DNA of 64,000 nt, taken from positions 124,001 through 188,000 of the forward strand of contig BQMJ01000049.1 of assembly GCA_025991245.1 (NCBI GenBank), given 5' to 3'. This DNA comes from Galdieria partita. Lineage: Eukaryota > Rhodophyta > Bangiophyceae > Galdieriales > Galdieriaceae. Numbering within the stretch: position 1 is the first letter of the stretch; the number at the start of each line of letters is the position of its first letter. The translations under genes were made by a program, and so were the position numbers. This document shows, piece by piece, positions 10,868-21,330 of the stretch. The notes below the pieces were generated by a model. That model did no database searches and was not told the DNA's origin. It worked only from the letters and a program-made list of their open reading frames with translations.

Positions 10868-11833
10868 ATGAAACCTTTCTTCTGTTTTGTTGCTCCTGTT
10901 CCAAAGGTGGTCCCAACTAGGGCTTCTTGGGTTTCCAGAGATTTGCTAAAAGGTTCAAAGTATTTTTATGTTGAGCGTGTATTTTACTTTGGAGCTTTAA
11001 CTCGTCAGCGACTCCAACTGCAACGAACTTCTTCAATTTGGAACTGCTCGGCCTTATCCGAAACGGAGACTTCGAGTTCTTCGAAAGTGCCGCTAGCACA
11101 ACCTGTAGTTGTTGTTACTGGTGCTTCAAAGGGAATAGGTCGTGCGATAGCTTTAGAATTTGCAAAGGCTGGATGTAAGGTTGTTGTCAATTATTCTAGA
11201 TCAGTTTCTGCCGCAGAGCAAGTAGTTTCTGAAATCAAAGAGGCTGGTGCGGAATCCTTTTCCATAAAAGCAGATGTCAGTTCTGCGTCGGAAGTTGAGT
11301 CCTTGTTCCAGCAAGTTTCTGAACGTTATAATAGGATAGATATATTGATAAACAATGCAGGTATTACGCAAGATGGATTATTGTTACGAATGTCCCTTGA
11401 GCAATGGAAAAAAGTTATCGATCTCAATCTGACAGGCACTTTTCTCTGCTGCCAACATGCGTCCAAGTATATGTTAAAGCAACGCAAGGGAAGGATTATC
11501 AACGTGGCTTCGATTATGGGAGAAATAGGTAATGCTGGACAGGTGAACTATGCTGCGTCCAAGGCCGGAGTCATTGGTCTAACGAGGTCTCTTGCGAAAG
11601 AGTTTGCTCCACGAGGTGTACTGGTGAATGCGATCGCTCCTGGATTCATTGTTTCGGACATGACTAAAGAACTAGATCAAGACAAAATAAAACAGATAGT
11701 TCCTTTGGGAAGACTGGGGACTGTAGAGGAAGTTGCTGGTTTAGTCGCATTTCTTGCTTTACATCCATCTGCAGCTTATATCACTGGACATGTTTTTAAT
11801 ATCGATGGAGGTATGGCTATTGGTTCATCCTAG
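10868..11833 (+). CDS. fabG: 3-oxoacyl-[acyl-carrier-protein] reductase, plastid-targeted
   Basis: FabG reduces 3-oxoacyl-ACP with NADPH in type II fatty acid synthesis, which in red algae runs in the plastid. The core is a textbook short-chain dehydrogenase: TGASKGIG cofactor loop, NNAG, catalytic Ser in NVASIMGE, YAASK with the Tyr/Lys pair, and a C-terminal NIDGGMAIGSS. Before the core stand about 75 residues rich in Ser/Arg/hydrophobics (MKPFFCFVAPVPK and following), as expected for a transit peptide. I chose the Met at 10868; the frame is open up to 10775. There is no intron. The next gene on the same strand starts about 320 bp downstream. Confidence 0.93.
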   Translation: MKPFFCFVAPVPKVVPTRASWVSRDLLKGSKYFYVERVFYFGALTRQRLQLQRTSSIWNCSALSETETSSSSKVPLAQPVVVVTGASKGIGRAIALEFAKAGCKVVVNYSRSVSAAEQVVSEIKEAGAESFSIKADVSSASEVESLFQQVSERYNRIDILINNAGITQDGLLLRMSLEQWKKVIDLNLTGTFLCCQHASKYMLKQRKGRIINVASIMGEIGNAGQVNYAASKAGVIGLTRSLAKEFAPRGVLVNAIAPGFIVSDMTKELDQDKIKQIVPLGRLGTVEEVAGLVAFLALHPSAAYITGHVFNIDGGMAIGSS

Positions 11834-12152
11834 ACTATAAAGTGTTCATTTATATGCTTTTTATCCAATAAACAAGTTTTTGTGAAAGATAAATTATCAA
11901 AGTTCTTTAAAAAGGCCACGTGTTAAAAAGGCTTTGACAGATAACTTCGAGTCACAAAGTTTGAAAAGAGAGAGGCTTCATGTCATATTAATTTCATGAA
12001 CTCATTCGAAATTTTTGAATTCGAAGAATACAATTCTATGGAGAGAAGTGTATTGACTGAGAAACAAAGGCAAACGAGAATATCACATTGTAAGATTCGA
12101 TTTAAAAGTTGCCGAATTGGGTCAAATTTGCCCATTCTTAGGATCACTTTGA
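11834..12152. other. Intergenic stretch fabG to P3A-like gene
   Basis: About 320 bp with no supported gene. An AATAAA-like box lies just after the fabG stop (near 11869). Upstream control of the P3A-like gene would fall here, but I recognise no motif. Confidence 0.5.
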
Positions 12153-15139
12153 ATGGAGGAGACTTCGTTCCGCTTTGAAAGTTGTGTTTGTGAAGACGAC
12201 TTTGAAGGCAAGGGTAACAAAGAACAAGAGTTGGTAAACTTGAATGAAAAACGGTATGTCCTGTTTCGTACTAGAATCTTGGCTCATGTCTTTCAGATGT
12301 TACTGTGGCGGTCTTACGGAGGAACAGGTAAAGACCCTTCAGGTAAGACAGAGATTATATTTGTTCAAGGATGTTTGAAAGATGTAGTTTAGAATGTGAG
12401 GGAAGTTAACAAGAAGCAACGTCGTATTCATAAGAACGTTGCCGTTCTTTTGTTTCACGCCTTTTGGAATTTCACGTCATGGCTAGTGGAGTTATCTTGC
12501 ATTTGTTCCATTTCTATTAATAAGTAGGTAGAAAGTAGCAAATTTCTGGTACACTAACTTATTTTATTCCTGTAGGCATCAAGTGGCACCTCCTTCCTGG
12601 CAGGAATTCATTATCATTTTTGTAGCTTTTTTGTTGTTGATTGGTTTCTCCTATGTAGCAGAGTTGTTCTTTGGTAAACTATGGCCAACTATGAACCTAG
12701 ACTGGTGTATTGACACTATAAGAAATGCTGGTTGGATATGTGTAGATGAAGAAACCTTGGTATGTGGTTTGCTCTTCTCGTCCTTTTTTTAGTTTTTACT
12801 TTGTCAGGTGCCTGGGGATGTGATTTGTCTTAGGAAAGGAGATATTTTCCCAGCAGAGATTCTTGTTTTGCGCTCAAAGAACGCCATCTTGTGCAACATA
12901 TTGGCAGACCGGAGGGTGAAGATATTTACTACCTCAAGTCATCGCCATATTGCAACAGGAACTATTGTTCTCTCTGGTGAAGTTACAGGTTGTATTTCAT
13001 CACTTCCAGTGAAGGAGGATAAAGGAGATCACACTGACAGTTTTCATTGTGATTTGAATGGCTTCCATTCTGTCACAAGTTCCTTGTTTGTTCCTCTTGA
13101 AGTTTCTCTGTTGTGTTTTGCTGCAATATTTGCAGTGCTGGAAATCATTATCATGTTTTCTGTGCAACATCGAACTCACGAGACAGTTGTTTTAGACGTT
13201 CTTATTCTATTAGTTATCGGAACACCTTGGTACCTATTCTTCTTTGTAGCAATTGCGGTAATCTTCTGTGCTTATCAATTTTCTACTTGCAATGCTCCAG
13301 TTGTCAAAAGAGTTTCCAGCATTGTGGAGTTGAGTAATATAGACAAGATTCTCTTTGGAATTGAACGAATCTTAACTTGTGACAATCCGCCTTATGTTGA
13401 ATCAGAAGTTTTTACAATGGAACCGTACACTAAGGAACAAGTTCTCAGCGTATATCGGAAAACAGTTTATCCAGAAACAGTCACCGAAGAAGGTTGGAAT
13501 GTTGTTTTGTATAACTTGTTTCATCTTTACTAACTTCCATTGTAAAAGATGGATGTCGTATTGTATTGTGTGAGCGACCGGGATATCAAAACATTATCAT
13601 AACGGATGTATCTGGACACCAATATTCCTATTTTGTTGGACACGTTTCAGCTATTCTGTCATTGTGTGCATTATCGGAAGCAGAGAAGGCTTTTATAGAA
13701 AGTGGTATGAAAAGGTTGGCTGAAAGACGATTGTATCCCTATGCTGTTGCCGAAAGGAGGAACTTTGGTCAAGAAACTCCTTCAAGTTCGCATATAGAAG
13801 GTGACTTTGTTTCACCACTTGACGTTCCAAAGAATCATTTATTAGTTTTTATGGGATTGGTTCCTCTCGATTACTGTCCTAGCGAAGAATCAAAACGTCT
13901 CGTGGAATCTTTGAAATCCTTGAACATTTCTGTAATGGTGACTGGATATTCACAAAGGTATCTTTTGGAGAAGATGTGCGATGACTTTGGACTGGAAAGC
14001 AATGAAGCAATATTTGATGCACCTTTGTACCCGTCAAATGCATTGTTGAATGCAGACTCGCTTGAAAGTATGTCAAATGATGAATCAGATATTCAAGCAG
14101 CTGTACATGATGAGGTTAGTCGACATTGTTGTGATGTAATATAAAGGAACTAATGAGTCCGTAGTTGATGGAGTCGTTGGATGCTCCAACCTTGAAACGT
14201 ACTGCTGTCGTTTGCTGTACTTACGATCATATTCTATTGACGTCAAGAGGAACATTGAGTATTTCGCATCCCAAGGCTGTGGCAGCAGTAAAGTTGACGT
14301 CACAGGTTCTGGCAAAGGAGAATAATGATGTTCAGCTTCCTTGGCTTATTTCTCTGTGTCGATATACCACAAAGTTGATCAAGGATTACTCTCAAGCAGC
14401 ATGTATTTTTGCGGCGTATTTTTCTATCATGTCCGCTATCTTGACTTACGGCTGGGCCTTTGATTATTCATTATTTGTTGCAGTGATTGTTTTGTTTTGT
14501 TTTCTGGGTGAGACATTGTGCATTTGTGGTGTTGAAATTTGGAGTTTGTATAAGCAAGGGAATGTAACGGATAGAATTCCGAAACCAGTTGCTCTAGACT
14601 TTTATGACTTGTTCTTAAGGTCCATTTTATTAGGGCTTTACGGTGCCTTGTCCAGTATCATTTTCTATTTTCTTATTCATAATACAAATGTTTGGAGCGA
14701 CTCGTTTCATCTATCTTCACTTTCGTTACCACAGGTCGACTCTGTGGCTTACGTTTTTCACAGAAATCAACAAAAGTCAGCAATGTTAATACAGTCAGGT
14801 GTTTTTTCGCTATCTTTGGTATATTTCATTAGGACCGATATTTGGAAAGTTTCATATGGATATCTTTCGTTGTTGTTGGGTGTTTTATTTGTATTGCCGG
14901 TCACTTTTATTGGTGTGTATGCCAACTGGTCGTTTGCTCATATTGCTTCTGTTGGATGGGCTTGGTTCCTGGCTATTTTCATTTATGACATTATTTGGTT
15001 GATTCCGTTTGAATTATGGAAACGAATTAGTTATCGTTTAAGCAAATATAGAGGACTAGAAAATGTAGTGAATTGGGTCTATATGCAATGGCAGAATGGA
15101 AAACGAAGGCTCAGCCTTCTTATTCAACGTCTCGAATAG
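12153..15139 (+). CDS. P3A-type proton-ATPase-like protein lacking the catalytic motifs (pseudoenzyme)
   Basis: Six exons: 12153-12343, about 12401-12523, 12576-12759, 12808-13492, 13549-14114 and 14165-15139, giving about 907 residues, the usual P3A length. Family landmarks in order: FWNFTSWLVE (compare MWNPLSWVME in plant pumps); PPSWQEF before helix 2; VPGDVICLRKGDIFPAE in the actuator domain; a TM4-like GTP segment; the P-domain block LLVFMGLVPLDYCPSEESK; APTLKRTAV; and a six-helix C-terminal half with VYANWSFAHIASVGWAWF, close to the P3A signature. The catalytic motifs are replaced: TGES by a DRRV-like stretch, DKTGT by GIERI (13325-13380), the TGD motif by TGY, and GDGVND by LMESLD. It therefore should not form the aspartyl-phosphate. 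It ends 41 bp before arsB on the same strand. It could be a regulatory or scaffold subunit. The exon 1/2 junction is the least certain. Confidence 0.85.
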
Positions 15140-15180
15140 TCCATTGTTGAGATTCTTGAATTTGTTTCAGTAAAGGACCG

Positions 15181-16545
15181 ATGGTATCTACAACCATCTC
15201 AGAGTTTACTGGTGACACTGATTATGTTGCTGCTTTAGTTATTTTTCTTTGTACTTTGGTCCTTGTTATATGGCAACCTGGTGGTCTTGGAATAGGGTTT
15301 AGCTCGTTGGGTGGCGCCCTTGTGGCGTTGTTTACGGGTGTCATCTCACCTTCCAATATTCCAACTGTGTTCTTTATCGTTTGGGATGCGACGCTGACTT
15401 TTGTTTCATTGATTATTATTTCACTCTTGCTGGATGAAAGCGGCTTTTTTCACTGGGCAGCTATTCTACTTGCTCAATTGGCCAAAGGGCACACATTGAT
15501 TCTATTTCCTCTCATCATCTTACTGGGAGCAGTGGTTTCCGCTTTTTTTGCAAATGATGGAACAGCACTTATTTTAACACCCATTGTAGTAAAAATGTTG
15601 CAGAGTCTTCAATTCGATAAGAAAGCCACTCGTGCTTGGGTAATGTCAGTTGGTTTCATTGCAGACACTGCAAGTTTGCCTCTTATTATTAGTAATCTAG
15701 TGAACATCGTCAGTGCATCCTATTTTTCAATTAGTTTTCCTCGCTATGCTTCAGTCATGATTCTAGTGGATATCGTTACAGTTTTGGCATCCTTGTCGGT
15801 TTTATCAATTTACTTTTTTCGATATCTACCTCGCTATTATGATATCACCATATTGCCCAAAGCCTACTCCACTGTAAGAGACAAGATAGTTTTTGCTTTG
15901 GTGTTTCCAGTCTTATTGTTGATTGTTATTGCAGACTTTGTTACTACTCTTTATGGTGTCCCTGTGGGTGCAATCACAGCGTTGGGTGCAGTAATACTGT
16001 TCTTAGCTGCATCGAGGTTCTATCAAGGAGGGCGTGGAAGAGTAATCAACTTGAAAAAAGTTCTTTTCAATGCTCCATGGCAAATTGTATTGTTCAGTTT
16101 AGGAATGTATTTGGTCGTCTTTGGATTGAGAAACGCTGGAATAACGTATCAGATATCACGTTTGCTGAACAAGTTTACACCACATGGTTTGGTTGTTACT
16201 AGCCTAGGAACTGGTTTCGTGGCTGCTATTGTATCGGCTATTACAAATAATATGCCAAGTGTTTTGTTGATTGCACTTTCTATCCACGAAACTAGAAATT
16301 ATCACGGTACACTTATCTATCAGGCAATGATATATGGAAATATTATTGGTTGTGATTTGGGTCCGAAATTTACTCCTATTGGAAGCTTAGCTACTTTATT
16401 GTGGTTGCATGTTTTGTCAACTTATGGAATTTATATCAGTTGGTTGGAATATTGTCAGACGTATATATTATTGACCATTCCTGTTTTGGTTGCATCAACG
16501 TGTACTTTGGCTGGTTGGTTGAAAGTAGTTGGCATATCTGCCTAG
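15181..16545 (+). CDS. arsB: Arsenite/antimonite efflux permease
   Basis: ArsB exports As(III)/Sb(III) in exchange for protons. The 454-residue frame has no intron and follows bacterial ArsB along its whole length: VIWQPGGLGIG near the N-terminus, IIISLLLDESGFFHWAA, FANDGTALILTPIV, GFIADTASLPLIISNLVNIV, APWQIVLFSLGMYLVV, NNMPSVLLIALSI and CDLGPKFTPIGSLATLLWLH. The helix content fits the family's 10-12 TM segments. Lack of introns among intron-rich neighbours and strong bacterial similarity suggest horizontal acquisition, which has been reported for arsenic pumps of Galdieria. An acceptor-like TTTGTTTCAG ends 10 bp before the ATG, so a leader intron is possible. Probable location: plasma or vacuolar membrane. 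Confidence 0.96.
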   Translation: MVSTTISEFTGDTDYVAALVIFLCTLVLVIWQPGGLGIGFSSLGGALVALFTGVISPSNIPTVFFIVWDATLTFVSLIIISLLLDESGFFHWAAILLAQLAKGHTLILFPLIILLGAVVSAFFANDGTALILTPIVVKMLQSLQFDKKATRAWVMSVGFIADTASLPLIISNLVNIVSASYFSISFPRYASVMILVDIVTVLASLSVLSIYFFRYLPRYYDITILPKAYSTVRDKIVFALVFPVLLLIVIADFVTTLYGVPVGAITALGAVILFLAASRFYQGGRGRVINLKKVLFNAPWQIVLFSLGMYLVVFGLRNAGITYQISRLLNKFTPHGLVVTSLGTGFVAAIVSAITNNMPSVLLIALSIHETRNYHGTLIYQAMIYGNIIGCDLGPKFTPIGSLATLLWLHVLSTYGIYISWLEYCQTYILLTIPVLVASTCTLAGWLKVVGISA

Positions 16546-16679
16546 TTGAAGACATACTTTTTATATTTGCCACAAGGGGATGATAAGGTTTCATACCAAG
16601 ATGCAATTCTATTAAAATATAGTATTGGAAAAGTGCTCTGTTGTGTCGACATTTGCCATCCAAAAACCTTATCATACTT

Positions 16680-17985
16680 TTACATGAATGATGGTCGAAT
16701 GAAGGAATGGCCTTGCTGTAGCAAAGCAGTTTGTAGAGCAACCAGCAAAGTTTTCACTACCTCTGTTCTGCTATTATAACCCATTAAACCCACACGCCAC
16801 ACTTTACCCTCCAGTTCACCTAAACCGTTGCCTATCTCTATCCCAAAATTCTGAAGCATATAAGATGTCACAGCAGTTGCTTGAATTCCCTAATAGAAAC
16901 TCTGTCATTCCAATATAAGGAAGCCAAATAGTCAACAACCAACCTTTGGTACTTGAATAGTAGTTAAGGTAGGAAGACGGTGCTGCTGTGGTACTAAACA
17001 TTCCAAACCCAATTCTGCTAAACCTTTCCAAAGTAGCAACGCATTTCTTTCATGTCGAAGCCAACGTTGTTCCAATCCTTCTTCGGCAACTAAAGCAAGA
17101 GCTTCTCTTAACCCATAACACATATTGATAGGTGCTGTGTGATGATAGGAACGGCTGCCATTCTTATTCAAGTACGACGCTATTAAGTTCATATCTAAAT
17201 ACCAGTTCTTCACTTTACAACGCCTCTTGCGCAACTTGTCTAAAGCTCTTGGGCCAAAAGTTAAGGGTGCTATACCAGGAGGACAACTTAAGCACTTTTG
17301 ACTCCCAGCATATGCAGCATCCACATTCCATTGATCAATATGTAATGGTACACCAGATATGGATGTTACTGTATCTGCTACAAGCAAGCAATCATAGTGA
17401 TGACATATATCTGCGGCTTCCTTCAACGGTTGACAAGCACCAGTCGATGTTTCGGCGTGAATGAGAGCAAGAACTTTTGGCCTATGCTTTCTTATGTGTT
17501 CTTCCAAGACCTCAGCAGAAAATATTTGACCCCAAGGCACTTGCAAGGAAACTACGGAGGCACCATAACGATGTCCCATTTCCACCAATCGATGTCCAAA
17601 GTAACCGTTGCAACCCACGAGAAACTTGTCTCCAGGCTCTAACAAGTTAAACGCAAGCTTCCAATTCAGCTGATCCAGTACCAGAGACAGGTATAGTGAA
17701 TTCATTGTTAGTTTGCCAAGTATATCGCAAAAGTGTCTATCCATTAGAAAACAATATCAGATATTATAGTCAAAAATGGATATACAGTACCTTTGTTTCC
17801 TCCATGATGTGAAGAAAAGCGGAATCCAAGTGCCCAATCTCCTGCATCGAGAGTGCCTTCAACACTCTAGGATGTGGATTGCAAGGACCTGGACCACATA
17901 AGAGACGAGAAGGAGGGTCTAAGGGTTCAAATAAAGGAGGTTTCTCAATGACTAGTTTGGCTTGTTTCAAAGTACTTGTCTGCAT
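16680..17985 (-). CDS. AGXT: Alanine-glyoxylate (serine-pyruvate) aminotransferase, one frame shift
   Basis: A PLP enzyme that transfers the amino group of alanine or serine to glyoxylate (photorespiration). Exons 17985-17791, 17736-16954 and 16889-16680 are separated by introns of 54 and 64 nt, giving about 395 residues. Landmarks: LLCGPGPCNPHPRVL, RYTWQTNNEF, PVSGTGSAELEA, EPGDKFLVGCNGYFG, HAETSTGACQP, VADTVTSISG, the PLP lysine in GSQKCLSCPPG, SYHHTAPINM and LREALALVAEEGLEQ. Between SAELEA and FNLLEPGD the frame shifts by one base at about 17655 (an extra A in ACGCAAGCTT on the plus strand). This is either a base-call error or a real lesion. No obvious C-terminal peroxisomal tripeptide is seen (ends SFM). 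The gene converges on arsB with 134 bp between stops. Confidence 0.9.
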
Positions 17986-18357
17986 TTGAACAACACTGAA
18001 GTGAATTCAGTTTTGAAGCAATTGTGGAGCAACAATGAATGGATGACGCAATCTCCGTTTCAAGTGGGAAAAGGCTTTGTTCCATTTCAACAATGCCTAT
18101 TGGACGAACGCTGTTTTACGGAAATGAATTGTATGATTTTCAGCTGAATAGCAATTATGAAAGTGACATTATACGTTGGAAGAAGCATATATTGGATGTA
18201 TGAGTTGCGATAATAAAAGCATGAGCATAGTATTCTTGGTTATCCGTTTATTGCAATATTGTGATGATAGGACAATGAAATGCAATAGGCCTATAAAGAG
18301 AAAACGCAAGTCTTACAAAACATAAATCACTTTCCAATGCCTTTCTGAAGTTTCCAA
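17986..18357. other. Divergent intergenic region AGXT / RABGGTB with a short ORF
   Basis: This 372-bp interval separates two divergent genes and probably holds both promoters. A 36-residue frame at 18093-18203 (MPIGRTLFYGNELYDFQ, ending RWKKHILDV) has a protein-like composition but no recognised family; it could be an isolated exon or chance. Confidence 0.35.
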
Positions 18358-19584
18358 ATGGATTCTTTTTCACCATTCCCAGTGGATTTGCATCAACAGT
18401 ACTTGTTCAAGGCACAAAATGTAACTTTTGTCCTTTTTAGCTAGGAAAAGTTTAACTAGCTTAGTTGGATACAAAATCTTGGGAGTATTTCCTAACAGCA
18501 CACAAACGAATAAGTGGGGCTTATTGGACACTGACTTCTATCGACTTGTTGCATGGCTTGGAAAAGACTGACGAAAATGCTATCGTTTCTTGGATATTGA
18601 GTTGCCAGCACGAATCAGGTAATAATTTTCAAAGTTCTTTTTCAATAATTCAAAACCAAGTTACAAGGCGGTTTTGGAGGAAACGTGGATCAGGATCCCA
18701 ACTTATTGTCAACTTTAAGTGCTGTACAGTGCCTTGCACTATATCGTCGTTTACACGAATTGAATCAGGAAAAGATTGTCTCTTGTAAGTTGAACACATT
18801 CATTTCAATCCTATTGAGAATTCTTCAAGATGTGGCTAGTCTTCAACTTTCTGATGGTTCGTTTATGGGTGACATTTGGGGAGAAGTGGACAGTCGCTTT
18901 ACTTATGCCGCTATTTTATGTTTGAGCATTCTACAGCGTTTGGATGCTGTTCGTGTCGATAAAGCTGTTGAGTTTATATTATCTTGCTTGAACTTTGATG
19001 GTGGTTTTGGTTGTATTCCAGGTGCTGAGTCACACAGTGGCCAAGGCATGGTATCTTCGTCAATTTCGTGTGTTTGTACTAATCGTGGACCCTAGTATTC
19101 TGTTGTATTGGAACTCTATATTTAACAGATTCGCTTCATCGAATTGATCAGGAACTCACTGGATGGTGGCTGGCAGAGAGACAGTTGAAGAATGGAGGCT
19201 TAAATGGCCGTCCGGATAAAAAGGCAGATGTAAGATACTTTATAGTTTATTTGCATTTTAAAAATACGTTATAAAGGTTTGTTATTCTTGGTGGGTACTT
19301 TCTTCGCTTGTAATGTTAAACAAGCTAGATTGGATTGATTCATCCAAGCTTATTGAGTTTATTCTCCGTAGTCAGGTAATGCGCCTTGTAAAAGAAGTTT
19401 GTTTTTCCTTACCAGCAGTATAAAGGATTTGGAAAATGGAGGTATAGCAGACTATCCAGGCGATCGTTCGGATGTCTTTCATACCTTTTTTGGGCTTGCT
19501 GGGCTTTCCTTACTTGGTTGTCCTCAGCTAAAGAAAATTCATCCAGCGTATGCTTTACCAGTAGAAATCATTTCTCGAGAGTGA
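18358..19584 (+). CDS. RABGGTB: Rab geranylgeranyltransferase (type II) beta subunit
   Basis: The catalytic subunit that attaches geranylgeranyl groups to Rab GTPases bound to REP. Seven exons fit exactly: 18358-18420, 18465-18618, 18668-18784, 18830-19045, 19096-19229, 19277-19375 and 19426-19584, giving 313 residues (human 331). The prenyltransferase repeats are plain: [46 protein letters not shown], the zinc site region [46 protein letters not shown] and [16 protein letters not shown]. Introns are 44-50 nt. The fourth is best read as GC-AG (19046-19095), because only a cut before GCATGG restores the conserved Q-(V/I)-(F/Y)-CC reading. Confidence 0.93.
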
Positions 19585-19830
19585 TGACATCTATACATGT
19601 GTCATGTTTTCATCAATAGGAAGAGTCCGTTTTTCACAAAGTCACAATATATGTTTGTGTTCGATAAATAAGATTCCATAAGAAGAGCATTTAGAATAAT
19701 TAGATAAAATGGAGTATCTTGACAGTCTACAGAATTTCCACGTTATCTAACAACACGTTTGCCCCTCTCTCTCTTTTGAACAGAATAAATCCAAATATTG
19801 GTTACTGTTTCTGAAATTTGTGAAAGGCAG

Positions 19831-20013
19831 TCAAATATTTTGAGCCATCGTCGATTGTCTCTTCAACTCGTTCCTACGAATTGCATACAAAAGTTCGTTT
19901 CTATCGATCAATTCAGGTGTTTGAATTTTAAAAGGATTGTTTCTTAGTACATAGTACTTTTGATAAACGTTATCGTCAGCATTGTCGACGTTCATCATTT
20001 TTGAACTGGACAT
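19831..20013 (-). CDS. Small ORF, unrecognised
   Basis: A 60-residue frame (MSSSKMMNVDNADD, then QKYYVLRNNPFKIQTPELID and RNELLYAIRRNELKRQ). It is charged, with a likely C-terminal helix, and has no signal or TM segment. A TATGTTTCAG acceptor-like string lies just upstream, so an earlier exon is possible. It sits in the 640-bp interval between RABGGTB and the O-methyltransferase; the rest of that interval (19585-19830, 20014-20224) shows nothing. Confidence 0.35.
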   Translation of the reverse strand: MSSSKMMNVDNADDNVYQKYYVLRNNPFKIQTPELIDRNELLYAIRRNELKRQSTMAQNI

Positions 20014-20224
20014 TTTCAATCTTTCTGAAACATATCCATCGGAAGACAATTGAAATGTTTATAAAATATACAATGGCTTGATAAATTTTTTAAATGCTTC
20101 GATATGAGTACTATAGTGCTACATCACATTACAAAGGTAGAAAGGAAACAAAAAGTATTCTTTATTGGAGACTATCAAACTACCCACAAAACAAATATTC
20201 ACGAATAAAAGCTATCGAAAGTGT

Positions 20225-21235
20225 CTACAAGACTTCTCCAACAATAACTGAAAACTCAGGCGCTATTTCTTCCATAAACACTTTAGGGATATTTGCTTCG
20301 TTTAGCCACTGACAGTATTCCTCAAATGTAAAAGTATCCCCTTCTGAAGTGTTGACCAACATATTGAGAGCAAACAATAATGGATACGCTGGAGCACTTC
20401 TCTCGTTGTTGGGAAACATATCGATGATAATAATTCTTCCGTGTGGTTTCAAAGCTTTTCCAAGTTTCTGAAACAATACTCGAGAGGAATTTTCACCTTC
20501 GGAATGCACAATATTGCCAAGGATGACAATGTCGTATTTGTTTTCTCCATAGTCAACTTGCTTCAAATCTCCTGCCAAATAGGCATATTGCTTCTCTACG
20601 CCATGGCGCTGGACATAAGTTTTCGTTAGTTCTAATACTTTGGAAAAGTCTTGGGCTGTCACCATCACTTTATCGGATTTTTCAGCTAAAGGAATGCTCC
20701 ATACTCCTGAACCACACGCAATATCGAGTACGTTTAATGGAATGTTGGCTTTGTCCTTCAATAACATATCAGCCAAACGAGCAGAACGACCAAGGCTCAT
20801 TGTATGCAATGACTTGACCAAATGAGGAAAGAACTCGGTTGCCTTTTGCTCTTGCTCTAGTGCCCTTGGAGGTTGACCTGTCTTGATAACTTGATTTAAG
20901 TGGGACCAAGTATTCCAAAGATCGTCAATTTCAAACATGGCACCTACATAGTCTGCACTTGTTTTCACCAAAAATCTTGCACTTATTGGCTCCAGTTCAT
21001 AGTATTGATCCTTCTTTTTAAGAAATTCCAAACCAACTAGTGCATTCAGCAGCATGCGCACACCTCTAGGTGTGGCATCTATAGCACTTGCAACTTGCTC
21101 CACTGTAGAGTTGCCTTGAGAAATACAATTAAAGATACCCAATTGCACTGCCGTCATCAGCGTACGTGAGCTGGTATAAGCATGGAACATATGGCTTATC
21201 CTTTGCAGTTGTTGCTCTTTGATGTCTTGTGACAT
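20225..21235 (-). CDS. COMT-like SAM-dependent O-methyltransferase (Methyltransf_2 type)
   Basis: About 336 residues from the chosen Met at 21235 (the frame is open to 21268). The N-terminal half is a winged-helix dimerisation domain (LGIFNCISQGNSTVEQVAS, then TPRGVRMLLNALVGLEFL). The C-terminal half is a class I Rossmann methyltransferase: VLDIACGSGVWSIPLA is motif I, AQDFSKVLELT carries the acidic SAM contact, and YDIVILGNIVHSEG and GRIIIIDMFPN are later motifs. The substrate cannot be read; relatives act on phenolics, quinones or polyketides. There is no intron, unlike its neighbours, which fits transfer from bacteria (inference). A 20-bp tandem duplication lies about 55 bp upstream. Confidence 0.85.
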   Translation of the reverse strand: MSQDIKEQQLQRISHMFHAYTSSRTLMTAVQLGIFNCISQGNSTVEQVASAIDATPRGVRMLLNALVGLEFLKKKDQYYELEPISARFLVKTSADYVGAMFEIDDLWNTWSHLNQVIKTGQPPRALEQEQKATEFFPHLVKSLHTMSLGRSARLADMLLKDKANIPLNVLDIACGSGVWSIPLAEKSDKVMVTAQDFSKVLELTKTYVQRHGVEKQYAYLAGDLKQVDYGENKYDIVILGNIVHSEGENSSRVLFQKLGKALKPHGRIIIIDMFPNNERSAPAYPLLFALNMLVNTSEGDTFTFEEYCQWLNEANIPKVFMEEIAPEFSVIVGEVL

Positions 21236-21290
21236 TGTTAGTGATGAGTACTTGTGAAATACGCCCAAAACAATGAGGCAGAATTGCTCT

Positions 21291-21330
21291 GAACAGATCG
21301 GCTATTTATAGAACAGATCGGCTATTTATT
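21291..21330. repeat. Two tandem copies of a 20-bp unit in the O-methyltransferase promoter
   Basis: The unit GAACAGATCGGCTATTTATA is repeated directly with one mismatch at the last base. Each copy contains a TATTTAT TATA-like box. The position, just upstream of the minus-strand gene, suggests a duplicated promoter element. Confidence 0.7.

Noticed and set aside
15100-15200. A spliced fusion protein of the P3A-like gene with ArsB
   Set aside because: The only nearby donor candidates (for example GTCTCG at 15129) are poor and do not give the phase needed to enter the arsB frame at the 15170 acceptor.
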